The notes under the pieces were generated by a model. That model was given only the letters and a program-made list of their open reading frames with translations. It was not told the origin of the DNA and made no database searches. A program made the position numbers and the translations under genes. Positions 24,608 through 34,070 of a DNA stretch of 64,000 bases are shown here, in pieces. Origin of the DNA: Micromonospora nigra (lineage in GTDB: Bacteria > Actinomycetota > Actinomycetes > Mycobacteriales > Micromonosporaceae); assembly GCF_900091585.1 (NCBI RefSeq), contig NZ_FMHT01000003.1, positions 868,001-932,000 on the forward strand. Direction: 5' to 3'. Numbering within the stretch: the stretch's first letter is position 1; the number at the start of each line of letters is the position of its first letter.

Positions 24608-26083
24608 CTACAGGGTGTTGCGGATCAGCCGGGCCATCTCCATGTGCCCACGGGCGTTGAGGTGGTACCAGTCGTTGGTGTCGAAGCCCTGGTTGCCCGT
24701 GGTCCACGGGTCGGCCGCGCAGGCCGTGTGGGTGCGGAAGGAGGTGGCGATGTCGACCACCCGCAGCCGGGTGCCGAGCACGGTCCGGGCGTCGTTGACC
24801 GCGTCCTGGATCGTCTGGTTGAGGCGGTTCTGCGTCCGGGTCAGCATGCCGATCTCGGTGTCGCTGATCCCGACCCGACAGTTCCACGGGTCGGAGGTGG
24901 CCACCGGCAGCGGGTAGTTCGGCACCCGGATCTGGGCGTTGGGGGCCTTGCGTCCCATGTCGAGGTAGATGTCCTTCAGCCGGGTCCGCAGCGTCGGCAT
25001 CGCGTTGGTGAGCACCTGCTCGGTGTTGCCACGGGTGCAGTCCTGGGGCCAGTACGGATCCAGGACGCAGTCCTTGAGCAGCCCGCTGAAGCCGAGGTCG
25101 TTGCCGCCGATGGTGATGGTGGCGACCGCCGTCTCCGCGCCGTTGAACTGGCTGCCGTACCCGCCGGTGGCGAGGTTCAGGGTCTGGTTGAGGAAACCGG
25201 TCTGCGCGGACCGGGTGTAGCCGTCCTTGGTCGCCTGCGGGGTCCAGTAGCCACCGCCGGTCTGTGCCCAGTAGACCAGCCCGCCCAGACCCGTCTGGGC
25301 ACCGCCGCAGGACGGCCCGAAGGACCAGGTGAACGGGACCGTCCGGCCCGCCTCGCGGAAGGCGTCGTCGAGCTTGTTGGCGTAGTTGTCCCACGAGTTG
25401 TAGCACTTCGTGTCCACGTAGTTGCCGGCCCCGTTGCCGGCGGAGAACGAGTCGCCGAGCGCCACGTACCGGAACTTGGTGTGCCAGTCCAGGTAGAAGC
25501 GCTGGTCCCAGATGTTCACGCACCCGGTGGCGTGCGGGATGAAGGTGTAGCCGTTCCACCGGGCGGACAGGCACAGCTTGACGCCGTTGCTGTTGCGGGT
25601 CTCGTAGTAGTGCCCGCCCTGCGGGTGGCTCGAGATGTTCCACACCATTCCGCTGGTGTTGTTGCAGGACCTGGTGGTCACCGGGGAGTCGGTGGCGCTG
25701 GGGTTGAGCATGCCGAGACAGACGCCGTTGCCGGCGACGATCTTCCCGCTGGAGATCCGCTCCCACTTCTGCCGGTGGTTGCCCTCGCAGCTCCACGTCG
25801 TCACGGTGGCGTTAATGGCGTAGTTGCTGAAGGCCGGCTCCGGCACACCGAGACACATGTCGCCGTGGCCGAGGAAGTAGAACATCCGGCCGGCGCCGCT
25901 GCTGATGACGGCGGCCTGGGCGGGGGCACCGGCGCCGGCGACCACGGCCAGGCCGGCGACCAGCGTCGCCACCAGGACGGCCGCCAGCCGTCGGACGAAC
26001 CACGGACGGGTCGGGCGGTTCAGGGGTTCGGGGAGAAGGCGGCGGGGACCGCGCGCGGAAGGGCCATCGGCCGTACCGATCAT
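24608..26083 (-). CDS. Secreted SGNH/GDSL hydrolase with an N-terminal ricin-type lectin domain (491 aa)
   Basis: A long signal region (basic to about residue 33, then AVLVATLVAGLAVVAGAGA) ends near AQA. Residues 60-195 look like a ricin-type beta-trefoil lectin: repeated CLG and W-x-I/S motifs and paired cysteines. The hydrolase follows, with the nucleophile block GDSFSAGNG (Ser212), oxyanion GGNDLGF and the DWYHLNARGH Asp/His pair. Such enzymes are lipases or esterases; the lectin domain suggests a carbohydrate-bound substrate. ATG at 26083 follows AAGGAA. Divergent from the TPR regulator, with a 190-base promoter region between. Confidence 0.87.
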   Translation of the reverse strand: MIGTADGPSARGPRRLLPEPLNRPTRPWFVRRLAAVLVATLVAGLAVVAGAGAPAQAAVISSGAGRMFYFLGHGDMCLGVPEPAFSNYAINATVTTWSCEGNHRQKWERISSGKIVAGNGVCLGMLNPSATDSPVTTRSCNNTSGMVWNISSHPQGGHYYETRNSNGVKLCLSARWNGYTFIPHATGCVNIWDQRFYLDWHTKFRYVALGDSFSAGNGAGNYVDTKCYNSWDNYANKLDDAFREAGRTVPFTWSFGPSCGGAQTGLGGLVYWAQTGGGYWTPQATKDGYTRSAQTGFLNQTLNLATGGYGSQFNGAETAVATITIGGNDLGFSGLLKDCVLDPYWPQDCTRGNTEQVLTNAMPTLRTRLKDIYLDMGRKAPNAQIRVPNYPLPVATSDPWNCRVGISDTEIGMLTRTQNRLNQTIQDAVNDARTVLGTRLRVVDIATSFRTHTACAADPWTTGNQGFDTNDWYHLNARGHMEMARLIRNTL

Positions 26084-26273
26084 GGGTGTGTTCCTTCACG
26101 GACCGACAGGCGGGGTTACCTGTCGGCGGCAGTGTGCGGTGTGGTCGTTTAAGGACGGTCAAACCGCAGCTCAGCCGGCGTCAGGTGACGGCGGACGGGG
26201 CAGTCCGTACGATGCAGGCACCGACCGGCCGGCTTGTCCCGACCCCGATCGGTGGCGCGATTGAGGAGGCTCG

Positions 26274-28043
26274 GTGGCCCTTCCCACGGCACCCGTGACG
26301 CGCGGAGACCTGGAACGCGCGGCCGGCGGCTCGGACGAGGAACTGGCTGCCTGGCTGGACCAGCACGCCGCCGCGCTGCTGGCCGGCAACAGCACCCTGT
26401 TGATCCCGCACCTCGACCGGCTGCTCTCCCTGCCGTACCAGGGGCGTCCCTGGCTGGAACTGGTGACCGCGGCCACCCTGTTCACCCGCAGCAGCCGCGA
26501 CGAGCGGGCGTGGCGGCTGCTGCGTACCGCCCGGGGCAGGTTCCAGCGGGCCGGCGACCGGACCGGCCTCGGCTGCGCCCACTACGTCGAGGGCAACTGG
26601 CAGGTCACCGTCGGCGACGTCCAGGACGCCGCCCGCAGCTGGCAGGAGGGGCGGGCCCACCTGGGGCCGCACACCCCGGCCTACGCGCACTCGCTGGCCA
26701 ACCAGGCATGGGGTGCCTACGCCAGCGGGGAACTCGGCCACGCGTGCACCCTCGCGCAGGAGGCGGTGGCGCTGGCCGTCCGGGTCGGTGACAGCCGGGC
26801 CCTGGGCACGGCCTACACGCACCTGGCCGCGTACGAGATCTGGGTCGGGGCGTTCGGTCAGGCGGCCCTCGACCTGGACCGCGCCGACCGGGCCTTCCAG
26901 GGGCTCAGCGACCCCGGCGAGCGGTACGAATGGCCGCTGGCGCTGGTCATGACCGGGGCCGTCCACGTGCTGCGCGGCCGGCACGAGCTGGCCGAGGTGT
27001 CGTTCCGGCAGGCCGTGACGGCGGCGGAGGCAACCGGTTCGCAGTGGGTGGCGGGTGTCGTGCACGCCATCCGCGCCGACGTGTGCGCGCCACGGGTGCC
27101 ACAGCGCAGCATCGAGGACGGGCAGCATGCGCTCGCCGTCCTCGCCGACGTGGGTGAACGCTGGTGGTCCACCTGGGCCCGGGTGGCGATCGGACGGGCG
27201 CTGGGCGCGCAGGGGCACCGGCACGCGGCGGCCCGCACGATCGGCGAGGTGCTGGACGAGGGCGGCACGCCGCCGGTGGAGGGTGCCCGGCACCTCATGC
27301 TGCTCGGCGAGCAGTTCGTCGACGTCGACCCGGCCCGCGCCGCCGACCTGTTCACCGACGCGATCCGGCGGTTCGACCAGTACCACGCGCCCTACTGGTC
27401 CGCGCATGCCCGCGCCCGGCTCGCACTCGTCGACCGGACCCGGTCGACCCGGCACTGGGACGCGGCCCGCGCGACGGCGCCGCACGAGCCGGCGGTGGCC
27501 CACATGATCCGTGAACTCGCCACCCTGCGGGTGTGTTTCCGGTCGATGCCGACGGTGCAGGTCGACGGCAGGGAGGTGCGCTTCCCCACCCGGCACGCCC
27601 TGCACGCCCTCCTGCTGCTCGCCGCCCACTCCCCGGACGGGTTGCGGGCCGACACCCTCGGCGCGCATCTCTGGCCCGACGCCGACACCGCCACCCAGGC
27701 GCACCGGCTCAAGACGACCCTGTGGCAGGTCCGTTCCCAGCTCGGCTCCGCCGCCGGCCGGCTGCACCGCCGCACCGACCGGGTGATCCTCGACCTGACC
27801 CCCGACGAGTGCGACCTGCGCGAGTCGGTCGAGCGGGCGAGGGTGCTGCTCCGCGCCGCGGACCCCGACGAGGCCGAGGTCGCCGCCACCTGCCGGGCGC
27901 TGCGGCAGCCGTTCGTCGTCGCGGACGCGGAGGAGTGGGCCGCCGAGCTGACCCGGCTGTGCGACGGTCTGGTGCACCGGCTCACCGAGGGCAGCCGGCG
28001 GCGGGCCCGGCGACATCCCGTCCGGCCGGCGACCCGCCACTGA
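26274..28043 (+). CDS. TPR protein with C-terminal SARP-type winged-helix domain (589 aa)
   Basis: Residues 30-430 are helical repeats of TPR kind (ALGTAYTHLAAYEIWVGAFG, then AEVSFRQAVTAAEATGSQW). The C-terminal part from about 430 (VQVDGREVRFPTRHALHALL, then AHRLKTTLWQVRSQLG) resembles the OmpR/SARP winged-helix DNA-binding domain, normally found at the N-terminus of SARP and AfsR-like activators. There is no NB-ARC ATPase. So the order is reversed compared with AfsR/SARP. GTG at 26274 follows GAGGAGG. It faces the secreted SGNH gene and could control it. Confidence 0.75.
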   Translation: MALPTAPVTRGDLERAAGGSDEELAAWLDQHAAALLAGNSTLLIPHLDRLLSLPYQGRPWLELVTAATLFTRSSRDERAWRLLRTARGRFQRAGDRTGLGCAHYVEGNWQVTVGDVQDAARSWQEGRAHLGPHTPAYAHSLANQAWGAYASGELGHACTLAQEAVALAVRVGDSRALGTAYTHLAAYEIWVGAFGQAALDLDRADRAFQGLSDPGERYEWPLALVMTGAVHVLRGRHELAEVSFRQAVTAAEATGSQWVAGVVHAIRADVCAPRVPQRSIEDGQHALAVLADVGERWWSTWARVAIGRALGAQGHRHAAARTIGEVLDEGGTPPVEGARHLMLLGEQFVDVDPARAADLFTDAIRRFDQYHAPYWSAHARARLALVDRTRSTRHWDAARATAPHEPAVAHMIRELATLRVCFRSMPTVQVDGREVRFPTRHALHALLLLAAHSPDGLRADTLGAHLWPDADTATQAHRLKTTLWQVRSQLGSAAGRLHRRTDRVILDLTPDECDLRESVERARVLLRAADPDEAEVAATCRALRQPFVVADAEEWAAELTRLCDGLVHRLTEGSRRRARRHPVRPATRH

Positions 28044-28095
28044 CACCGTTGCGGCCTGCCGGTCCGGCTGGAGGTCACGGGGGGCGGGGCCACGA

Positions 28096-29799
28096 TCAGG
28101 GGTGGCGGACGGCGTCCAGGGCGAGCAGGGCCACGTGCAGGGACAGGCAGGCGTCGACCGAGTCGAGGTCGACGTCGAGGATCCGGCCGATGCGCGCCAG
28201 CCGCTCGTAGAACGCCGGCCGGGACAGGTGCGCCACCGCTGCGGCGGCGGACTTGTTGCGGCCCTGATCCAGATACACGCGCAGCGTGCCGAGCAACTGC
28301 TCGCGGGGGTGCCGGGCGTCGTGCTCCAGCAGAGCCCCGAGTTCCCGCTCCACGAACGTCTGCAACCGGGGCTCGTCGCGCAGCAGGTGCAGCAGCCCGG
28401 CCAGGCCGACGTGCGGCAGCCGGAAGATCGGCAGATCCCGCCGGTCCCGGCGGGCCGCGTCGGCGACCTGCCGGGCCTCGATGAGCGACCGGCGGGCCTC
28501 CCGCAGGCTGCCCACCCCGGAGCCGGCCGCCACCAGCAGGGCGGAGTCGGCGACCACCGGCCGGGCCGGCACGCCGTTGGCCGGCGGGTCGGGCCGGGCC
28601 CGCCGCAGCGCCGTGGCGAACGCGGCCAGCGCGCGGTCCTCCGCCGCCGCGTCGGGCAACGCGAGCAACGCCCCGACGGCCTGGTCGTCGAGGGCGCTGC
28701 TCAGGCCGGTCAGCCGGGCCTCGCGCAGTGCCTGCCCGACCGCCTCGGCGAGGTCACGCAGCCGGGCCGGGCCGGCCTCCGGGGCGTCCGGGTCCACGCC
28801 CGCGTCGCCGGGGTCGTCGCTGCGGTGGCGCACCACCACCCCGACCAGGTGCCGCCGTTCCAGCACCACGCCGAGTGCCCGGGCACGCAGGGCCACCTCG
28901 TCGACCGGGCGGGAGTGGTCCAGCAGCGCCGTGAGCAGGGTGCGGTGGATCTGCCGTTCCAGCCCTTCGGCGTCGCGGCGGATCAGCCGGCCCAGCGCCA
29001 GCGTGGAGGCGGCCCGCTCGACGAGGATGGTCAGCCGGGTCGGCGGCTGGCCCGGGGCCGGGTCACCACCAGCGGGCCAGCGCAGCAGCAACCGCCCCCA
29101 GTCCTGCCCGCGTGCTCCGACGGTGGTCACCAGCCACCCACTGTCCGCGTCGTACGCGGTGCGCCCGGACGGCCGGATCCGCCGGGAGTGCTGCTCCCAA
29201 CCATCCAGCAGCAGTTCGGCGTTCTCCCCCGCCGGGTCGTACGCCAGCACCTGCCGGGACAGGTTCTCCAGCACCAGCGGGCAGCCCGACAGCTCGGCGG
29301 CCTGCCGCACCACCTCGCCCGGACCGGCGCCCTCCACGGACAGTTCGGTGAACCGCTGGTGGATCTCCTCGGTGGCGCGCAGCTCGTGCAGCTGGGCGTC
29401 GACGATCAGCGCGTGCACCGCCTCGGTGATCCGCACGAACGGGGTGGCCCGGCGCAGCTCGACCAGCGGCAGCCCGCGCCGCCGCGCGGCGGCAGCCATC
29501 ACCTTCGGCACCCCGTCGAGGTAGCGGCGGCCCAGCTCCACCACCAACCCGGACACGCCCACGTCGGCCAGGTCGCCGATGAAGGCCCGCAGCCCGGCGT
29601 CGTCGGCGGGCAGCCCGATGCCGGTGGTGAGCACCAGTTCACCACCGCCGAGCAGGGTGGCGATGTCGGGCACCTCGGCCACGTGCACCCACCGCACCAG
29701 CCGGTCCAGGCCGGCGTCCCCGGCGACCAGGCGGGGCGCGCCGTGCCGGACGGGATCCAGCGCCAGCACCTCACGCACGGTAGGGAACACGGCCGACAC
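28096..29799 (-). CDS. PucR-family transcriptional regulator (567 aa)
   Basis: The N-terminal PucR sensor domain (FPTVREVLALDPVRHGAPRL), a central GGDEF-like region and a C-terminal helix-turn-helix (YLDQGRNKSAAAAVAHLSRP) follow the PucR/CdaR pattern. Such regulators often control purine, amino-acid or organic-acid catabolism, usually activating a divergent neighbour, but no such target is next to it here. GTG at 29799 follows GGAGGG; the frame also extends to a GTG at 29814. The adjoining gene on the same strand is the RNA methyltransferase upstream. Confidence 0.87.
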   Translation of the reverse strand: MSAVFPTVREVLALDPVRHGAPRLVAGDAGLDRLVRWVHVAEVPDIATLLGGGELVLTTGIGLPADDAGLRAFIGDLADVGVSGLVVELGRRYLDGVPKVMAAAARRRGLPLVELRRATPFVRITEAVHALIVDAQLHELRATEEIHQRFTELSVEGAGPGEVVRQAAELSGCPLVLENLSRQVLAYDPAGENAELLLDGWEQHSRRIRPSGRTAYDADSGWLVTTVGARGQDWGRLLLRWPAGGDPAPGQPPTRLTILVERAASTLALGRLIRRDAEGLERQIHRTLLTALLDHSRPVDEVALRARALGVVLERRHLVGVVVRHRSDDPGDAGVDPDAPEAGPARLRDLAEAVGQALREARLTGLSSALDDQAVGALLALPDAAAEDRALAAFATALRRARPDPPANGVPARPVVADSALLVAAGSGVGSLREARRSLIEARQVADAARRDRRDLPIFRLPHVGLAGLLHLLRDEPRLQTFVERELGALLEHDARHPREQLLGTLRVYLDQGRNKSAAAAVAHLSRPAFYERLARIGRILDVDLDSVDACLSLHVALLALDAVRHP

Positions 29800-29836
29800 G
29801 CTACCCTCCGTCACCGCAGGTCTCGACGGCCCCGGG

Positions 29837-30646
29837 TCAGAGCGGGTCGTCGCGCCCCAGTTCCCAGCAGGCCACGGCGGTCGCGGCGGCGACGTTGAGG
29901 GAGTCGACGCCCCGGCGCATGGGAATCACCACGCGTGCGTCGCTGGCCTGCATGGCCGCCCCGGTCAGGCCGGCTCCCTCCGCACCGAGCAGCAGCGCCG
30001 CGCGGGCGCGCTGCGCCCGGTCGAGCCGCTGGATCGGCACCGCGTCGGGTGCCGGGGTCAGGGCCAGCACCGTGAAGCCGGCCGCGCGCACCTCGGCCAG
30101 CCCGTCGGGCCAGGGCTCCAGCTTCGCGTACGGGACGGCGAAGACCTCGCCCATGCTGACCCGTACGCTGCGCCGGTACAGCGGGTCGGCGCAGGTGGGC
30201 GAGAGCAGCACCGCGTCCACCCCCAGCCCGGCCACGGCCCGGAAGATGGCGCCGAGGTTGGTGTGGTTGTTGACGTCCTCGAGGACGACCACCCGGCCGG
30301 CGGCGGCGAGCACCTCGGCGGCGCTGGGCAGCGGCGTGCGCCGGAACGACGCCAGCACCCCCCGGTGCACGTGGAAGCCGGTGGCCCGCTGGAGCACGTC
30401 GGGAGCGGCGGCGTAGACGGGCACGTCGCCGGTGTCGAGGTCGGCGAGCTGGTCGACCCGCTTGGCGTCCACCAGGTACGACCGGGCCGGGTACCCGGCC
30501 CGCAGCGCCCGGCGCAGCACCAGCTCCCCCTCGGCGATGAACAGGCCGTGCGGCGGTTCCCAGCGGGTGCGCAGCTCGACGTCGGTCAACGCCCGGTAGT
30601 CGGCGATCCGGTCGTCGTCGGGGTCGGTGATCAGGTGGACAGGCAC
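29837..30646 (-). CDS. TrmH/SpoU-family RNA 2'-O-methyltransferase (269 aa)
   Basis: Has the knotted SPOUT motifs: NNHTNLGAIFRAVAGLGVD (motif 1), LLLGAEGAGL (motif 2) and VVIPMRRGVDSLNVAAATAV (motif 3, S-adenosylmethionine site), plus an N-terminal RNA-binding region. It methylates ribose in rRNA or tRNA; the target base is not known. The start GTG at 30646 has a CAGAAT box six bases upstream, pointing to a leaderless transcript; longer frames run into low-complexity sequence. Alone between a PucR gene and the penicillin-binding protein terminator. Confidence 0.87.
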   Translation of the reverse strand: MPVHLITDPDDDRIADYRALTDVELRTRWEPPHGLFIAEGELVLRRALRAGYPARSYLVDAKRVDQLADLDTGDVPVYAAAPDVLQRATGFHVHRGVLASFRRTPLPSAAEVLAAAGRVVVLEDVNNHTNLGAIFRAVAGLGVDAVLLSPTCADPLYRRSVRVSMGEVFAVPYAKLEPWPDGLAEVRAAGFTVLALTPAPDAVPIQRLDRAQRARAALLLGAEGAGLTGAAMQASDARVVIPMRRGVDSLNVAAATAVACWELGRDDPL

Positions 30647-30787
30647 CCGCCGATTCTGCCGGACCCGTCGTTCGGCGGCCGGTGCCGGTGCCCCTCTCGC
30701 CCGACGGCGGGGCGGACACGCGACCAGGTTGCGGTATCCGGACCAGGTGAAGGCGCCGCCCTGCCGCATGTCGCGGCGTTCCTGCGC

Positions 30788-30821
30788 CGAAGGCCCGCAG
30801 CGCGACCGCTACGGGCCTTCG
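30788..30821 (-). terminator. Terminator of the penicillin-binding protein gene
   Basis: CGAAGGCCCG and CGGGCCTTCG pair perfectly over 10 bases, with an inner AGCG/CGCT extension. It lies 16 bases after the PBP stop on the minus strand. Confidence 0.7.
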
Positions 30822-30836
30822 TCCCGACCGCCGATC

Positions 30837-33068
30837 TCAGTCAGGATCGTCGAACCAGCGGCGCAGGTCGTCCAGCAGTTCCTGCCGGTACTCGGGCTGT
30901 GTCGGGTGGGGTGCCCCGCGTCGGGCCGCGCGCGGCGCCGGCCGACGCGGCTCGCCGACCAGCTCGCGGCTCGGAGCGGCGTACTCCTGCTCCTCCTGGC
31001 CGTCGACGGCGGTGGCGATGACCTGGGCCACCGCCTCGATGACCTGCCCCTGCACCGCTCCGCCGACCAGGTCGCTCGGGTCGTCCGGGTTGGCGGCGAT
31101 CCCGGCCACCGCGACCTGCGGGGTGAAACCGACGAAGGTCTCCGTGGCGTTGCTTTCCGAGCTGCCGGTCTTGCCGGCCACCGGACGGCCGCCCAGGATC
31201 TGGTCCACCGCCGGGGCGGTGCCACCGTTGCACTGGTGGTTCGACGACTGCTGGCCCACCGGGCAACGAGCCGCGTCGATGGCCGCGCGGGCCACGTCGG
31301 CCTCCAGCACCCTCTTGCAGGCCGGTTCACCGACGGGCAACTGCTCGCCGTCGGACGTGGTGACCGACACCACCGGCAGCGGCGCGCAGTACGTGCCCTC
31401 GGCGGCCACCGTGGCGTACGCGTTGGCCAGGTCGAGCGGGGTCGTGGACGCCACGCCGAGGGTGAACGCACCCCAGTCGGCCGCGTTGTCGGCCGCGAAG
31501 GTGGCGTCGGACTCGGCACGGAAGGCGATGCCGAGCCGCTGTGCCATCTCCACCACCTTGTCCGGGCCGACCTGCTCGGCCAACCAGACGAAGTAGGTGT
31601 TCACGGAGCGCCCGAAGGCGTCCCACATCATCCGGTAGCCGTCCATCCACTCCGGGGTGGCGTTGGCCGGGCACCAGCGCCCGCCGCAGCTACCGTAGCC
31701 CTCGGCGGGATACCGGGTGGGCAGCCGGCTGGGGGCGTCGAACCCGGTGGACAGAGGCTTTCCGGCCTCCAGCGCGGCCAGCATGGTGAACATCTTGAAG
31801 GTGGAGCCGGCCTGGTAGCCGGCGACGTCGTCGCCGCCGGAGATCAGCGGGTTGACGGTGTTCGGATAGTTGGCCTGCCCTTCGGGGTTGGCGTCGAGGC
31901 TGAAGTGCCGGTTGACCGCCATCGCGAGGATCCGGCCGGTGCCGGGTTCGACCGCGGCGATCGGCAGGGCGCGCTCGCTGTCGTGGCCGTACACGGCGGT
32001 GGCCTGCTTCTGGGCGGTGGCCTGGACCTGCGGGTCGAGCGAGGTGACGACGGTGTAGCCGCCCCGGCGCAGCGCCTGCCGCCGTTCCTCGACCGTCCCA
32101 CCGAACTCTGGCCGGGCCAGCCACCACTGGCGCAGGTAGTCGCAGAAGAAGCCCCAGTTGTCGTGGTCGCCGTCGACGGCGGTGCACCCGTTGGGCTGGG
32201 CGGTGGGACGCAGCGCCAGCTTCTCGGCCTTGGTCTCGGTGGCCTGCGCCGCCGTGATCGCCCCGGTGTCGGCCATCGCGTCGAGCACGTCGGCCCGGCG
32301 GGCCAGTGCGGCGTCGGTGTCCCCGTTGATCGGGTTGTACGCCTCCGGCGACTGCACCAGGCCGGCGAGCAGTGCCGCCTCGGCCAGGGTCAACTCTGCG
32401 GGCTCCTTGCCGAAGTAGCGCTGGCTGGCCGCCGCGACACCGTACGCGCCGGAGCCGAAGTAGGCGATGTTGAGGTAACGGTTGAGGATCTCGTCCTTGC
32501 TCAGCCGCTCCTCAAGCGCCGCGGCGTACCGGATCTCCTGGAGCTTGCGGCCTACGGTCTGCTCGGTGGCCGCCGCCCGTTCCTCGGCGGTGCGGTTCGG
32601 GTCCGCCTTGAGCACGTTGCGGACGTACTGCATGGTCAGGGTGGAGGCGCCCTGGGTGCTGCCGCCGGTGACGTTGGCCACCAGGGCCCGGAACATCCCG
32701 CGCAGGTCCGTGCCGCCGTGGTCGTAGAAGCGGCGGTCCTCCACGGCGACGATGGCCTGCCTCATGGCCGGGGCGATGTCGGACAGCGCGACGTCTGTCC
32801 TGTTCACCTCGTAGAACGTGGTGACGAGCGTCTTGCCGTCATTGGCATAGAGGTAGGAGCGTTGCGGGGTGGCCGGGTTGCGCAGCGCCTCCGGCAGCGC
32901 GGCGTGGCTGTTGAGCGCGGCCTTGGCGGCGAACCCGAGGACCAGGTTGCCCGGCAGCGCGGCGACCAGGACGAGGCCGGCAAGCGTACCGGCGAGCACC
33001 AGGGTGAACAGCCGCGCCAGCGGCGAACGGGGGAGCATGCCCGCAACGACTGCCAGGAAGGACCTCAA
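30837..33068 (-). CDS. Class A penicillin-binding protein (glycosyltransferase 51 plus transpeptidase, 743 aa)
   Basis: An N-terminal membrane anchor (about 18-42) is followed by the GT51 domain with VAVEDRRFYDHGGTD (catalytic Glu) and the transpeptidase domain with AGSTFKM (Ser-x-x-Lys), RSVNTYF (SxN) and GKTGSS (KTG). It polymerises glycan strands and cross-links peptides. Full length for the class; no PASTA repeats. The start is TTG at 33068, preceded by GGAGGTG, a rare start used because the SD is strong and no ATG fits. A basic Pro/Arg-rich tail ends the protein. The membrane gene lies 69 bases upstream. Confidence 0.92.
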   Translation of the reverse strand: MRSFLAVVAGMLPRSPLARLFTLVLAGTLAGLVLVAALPGNLVLGFAAKAALNSHAALPEALRNPATPQRSYLYANDGKTLVTTFYEVNRTDVALSDIAPAMRQAIVAVEDRRFYDHGGTDLRGMFRALVANVTGGSTQGASTLTMQYVRNVLKADPNRTAEERAAATEQTVGRKLQEIRYAAALEERLSKDEILNRYLNIAYFGSGAYGVAAASQRYFGKEPAELTLAEAALLAGLVQSPEAYNPINGDTDAALARRADVLDAMADTGAITAAQATETKAEKLALRPTAQPNGCTAVDGDHDNWGFFCDYLRQWWLARPEFGGTVEERRQALRRGGYTVVTSLDPQVQATAQKQATAVYGHDSERALPIAAVEPGTGRILAMAVNRHFSLDANPEGQANYPNTVNPLISGGDDVAGYQAGSTFKMFTMLAALEAGKPLSTGFDAPSRLPTRYPAEGYGSCGGRWCPANATPEWMDGYRMMWDAFGRSVNTYFVWLAEQVGPDKVVEMAQRLGIAFRAESDATFAADNAADWGAFTLGVASTTPLDLANAYATVAAEGTYCAPLPVVSVTTSDGEQLPVGEPACKRVLEADVARAAIDAARCPVGQQSSNHQCNGGTAPAVDQILGGRPVAGKTGSSESNATETFVGFTPQVAVAGIAANPDDPSDLVGGAVQGQVIEAVAQVIATAVDGQEEQEYAAPSRELVGEPRRPAPRAARRGAPHPTQPEYRQELLDDLRRWFDDPD

Positions 33069-33137
33069 GCGCCCACCTCCGAAGTAAGCTTTGTCAGCAA
33101 TTGCACGCCTCCTGCCAGCACTTCCCCGGCCGGTGGG

Positions 33138-33929
33138 TCACCCGGTGGCACGGGGGCCACCGGGCAGGCCGGGAGTGGCGAGGCTGGCGTTGGCGGCGTC
33201 CCGGATGATGTCCCGTGGGACGAGACGGCCCGACCGGTAACCGATGCCGATTGCGGCGATCAGCACGAAGATCGCGCCGAAGGTCTGCAACGGGTTGATC
33301 AGCGCCCCGGCCAGGCCGAGCAGCGGCGCGGCGATCATGAGCAGGACGCCGTCGCCCATGGCGAACATCCCGGACCGGGCGACCGCCCAACCGGTCAGCA
33401 GCCAGCCGACCGAGTAGCAGCCGGCTCCGACGAGCACCAGCGTGCGGGCGGTGGTGCCGAAGACCGGCGTCTGTTCGGCGAGGCCGGCGAACGGCAGCAT
33501 CAGCACCGTCCCGGCGATGCCGACCAGCAGCCCGGCGGCGGCGCACCGGCGGCTGCGGGTGGCGGCGAGCAGGCCGGTGAGCCCGAGCTGCGCGAGCAGT
33601 CCCAGCCAGATCGCGGCCACCCAGCCGACCAGGTGGAGCGGGCGGCCGTCGGCCGGGTACGGGGAGTTGACCGCCCCGCCGTCGCCGGCCATCGCCACCG
33701 CGCCGTAGAGCAGCGCGTAGACCGGCAGCAGCCAGATCGCCACCCGGGACAGTCGGCGCAGCGACCACGCCCAACTCGCGTTGGTGGCGGGGCCGGCCGG
33801 TCCCGGGTCGTCAACGAAGGGCAACACGCCGAAACCGCCGCCGGTACGCCGGGTGCCCAGCGGTCCCGCCGGATCGTGCGCGCCGGTCACCGGTGCCGTG
33901 GACCGCGCCCGCTTCGCCGGATCCTTCAT
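33138..33929 (-). CDS. Hypothetical membrane protein (263 aa)
   Basis: A polar N-terminal 60 residues precede about six membrane segments (AIWLLPVYALLYGAVAMAG, VGWAAVARSG-like linkers, FGAIFVLIAAIGIGYRSG), then a short tail. No family motif recognised. ATG at 33929 follows GAGGTGA. It is upstream of the penicillin-binding protein on the same strand with a 69-base gap and could be co-transcribed, so a role near the cell wall is possible but unproven. Confidence 0.65.
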   Translation of the reverse strand: MKDPAKRARSTAPVTGAHDPAGPLGTRRTGGGFGVLPFVDDPGPAGPATNASWAWSLRRLSRVAIWLLPVYALLYGAVAMAGDGGAVNSPYPADGRPLHLVGWVAAIWLGLLAQLGLTGLLAATRSRRCAAAGLLVGIAGTVLMLPFAGLAEQTPVFGTTARTLVLVGAGCYSVGWLLTGWAVARSGMFAMGDGVLLMIAAPLLGLAGALINPLQTFGAIFVLIAAIGIGYRSGRLVPRDIIRDAANASLATPGLPGGPRATG

Positions 33930-34070
33930 GCGTCACCTCGCTCGTCCGAGAGCGGTGCGGGACGCGCGCCGAGGCGCCCCGTTGCCTGGTCAACCACCCG
34001 TCCTAGGACCAATGGTGGCAGGCAGCGGAGCGCCTCGTGAGAACTTCTCGCATTTATCCCCGGCAGCCGG

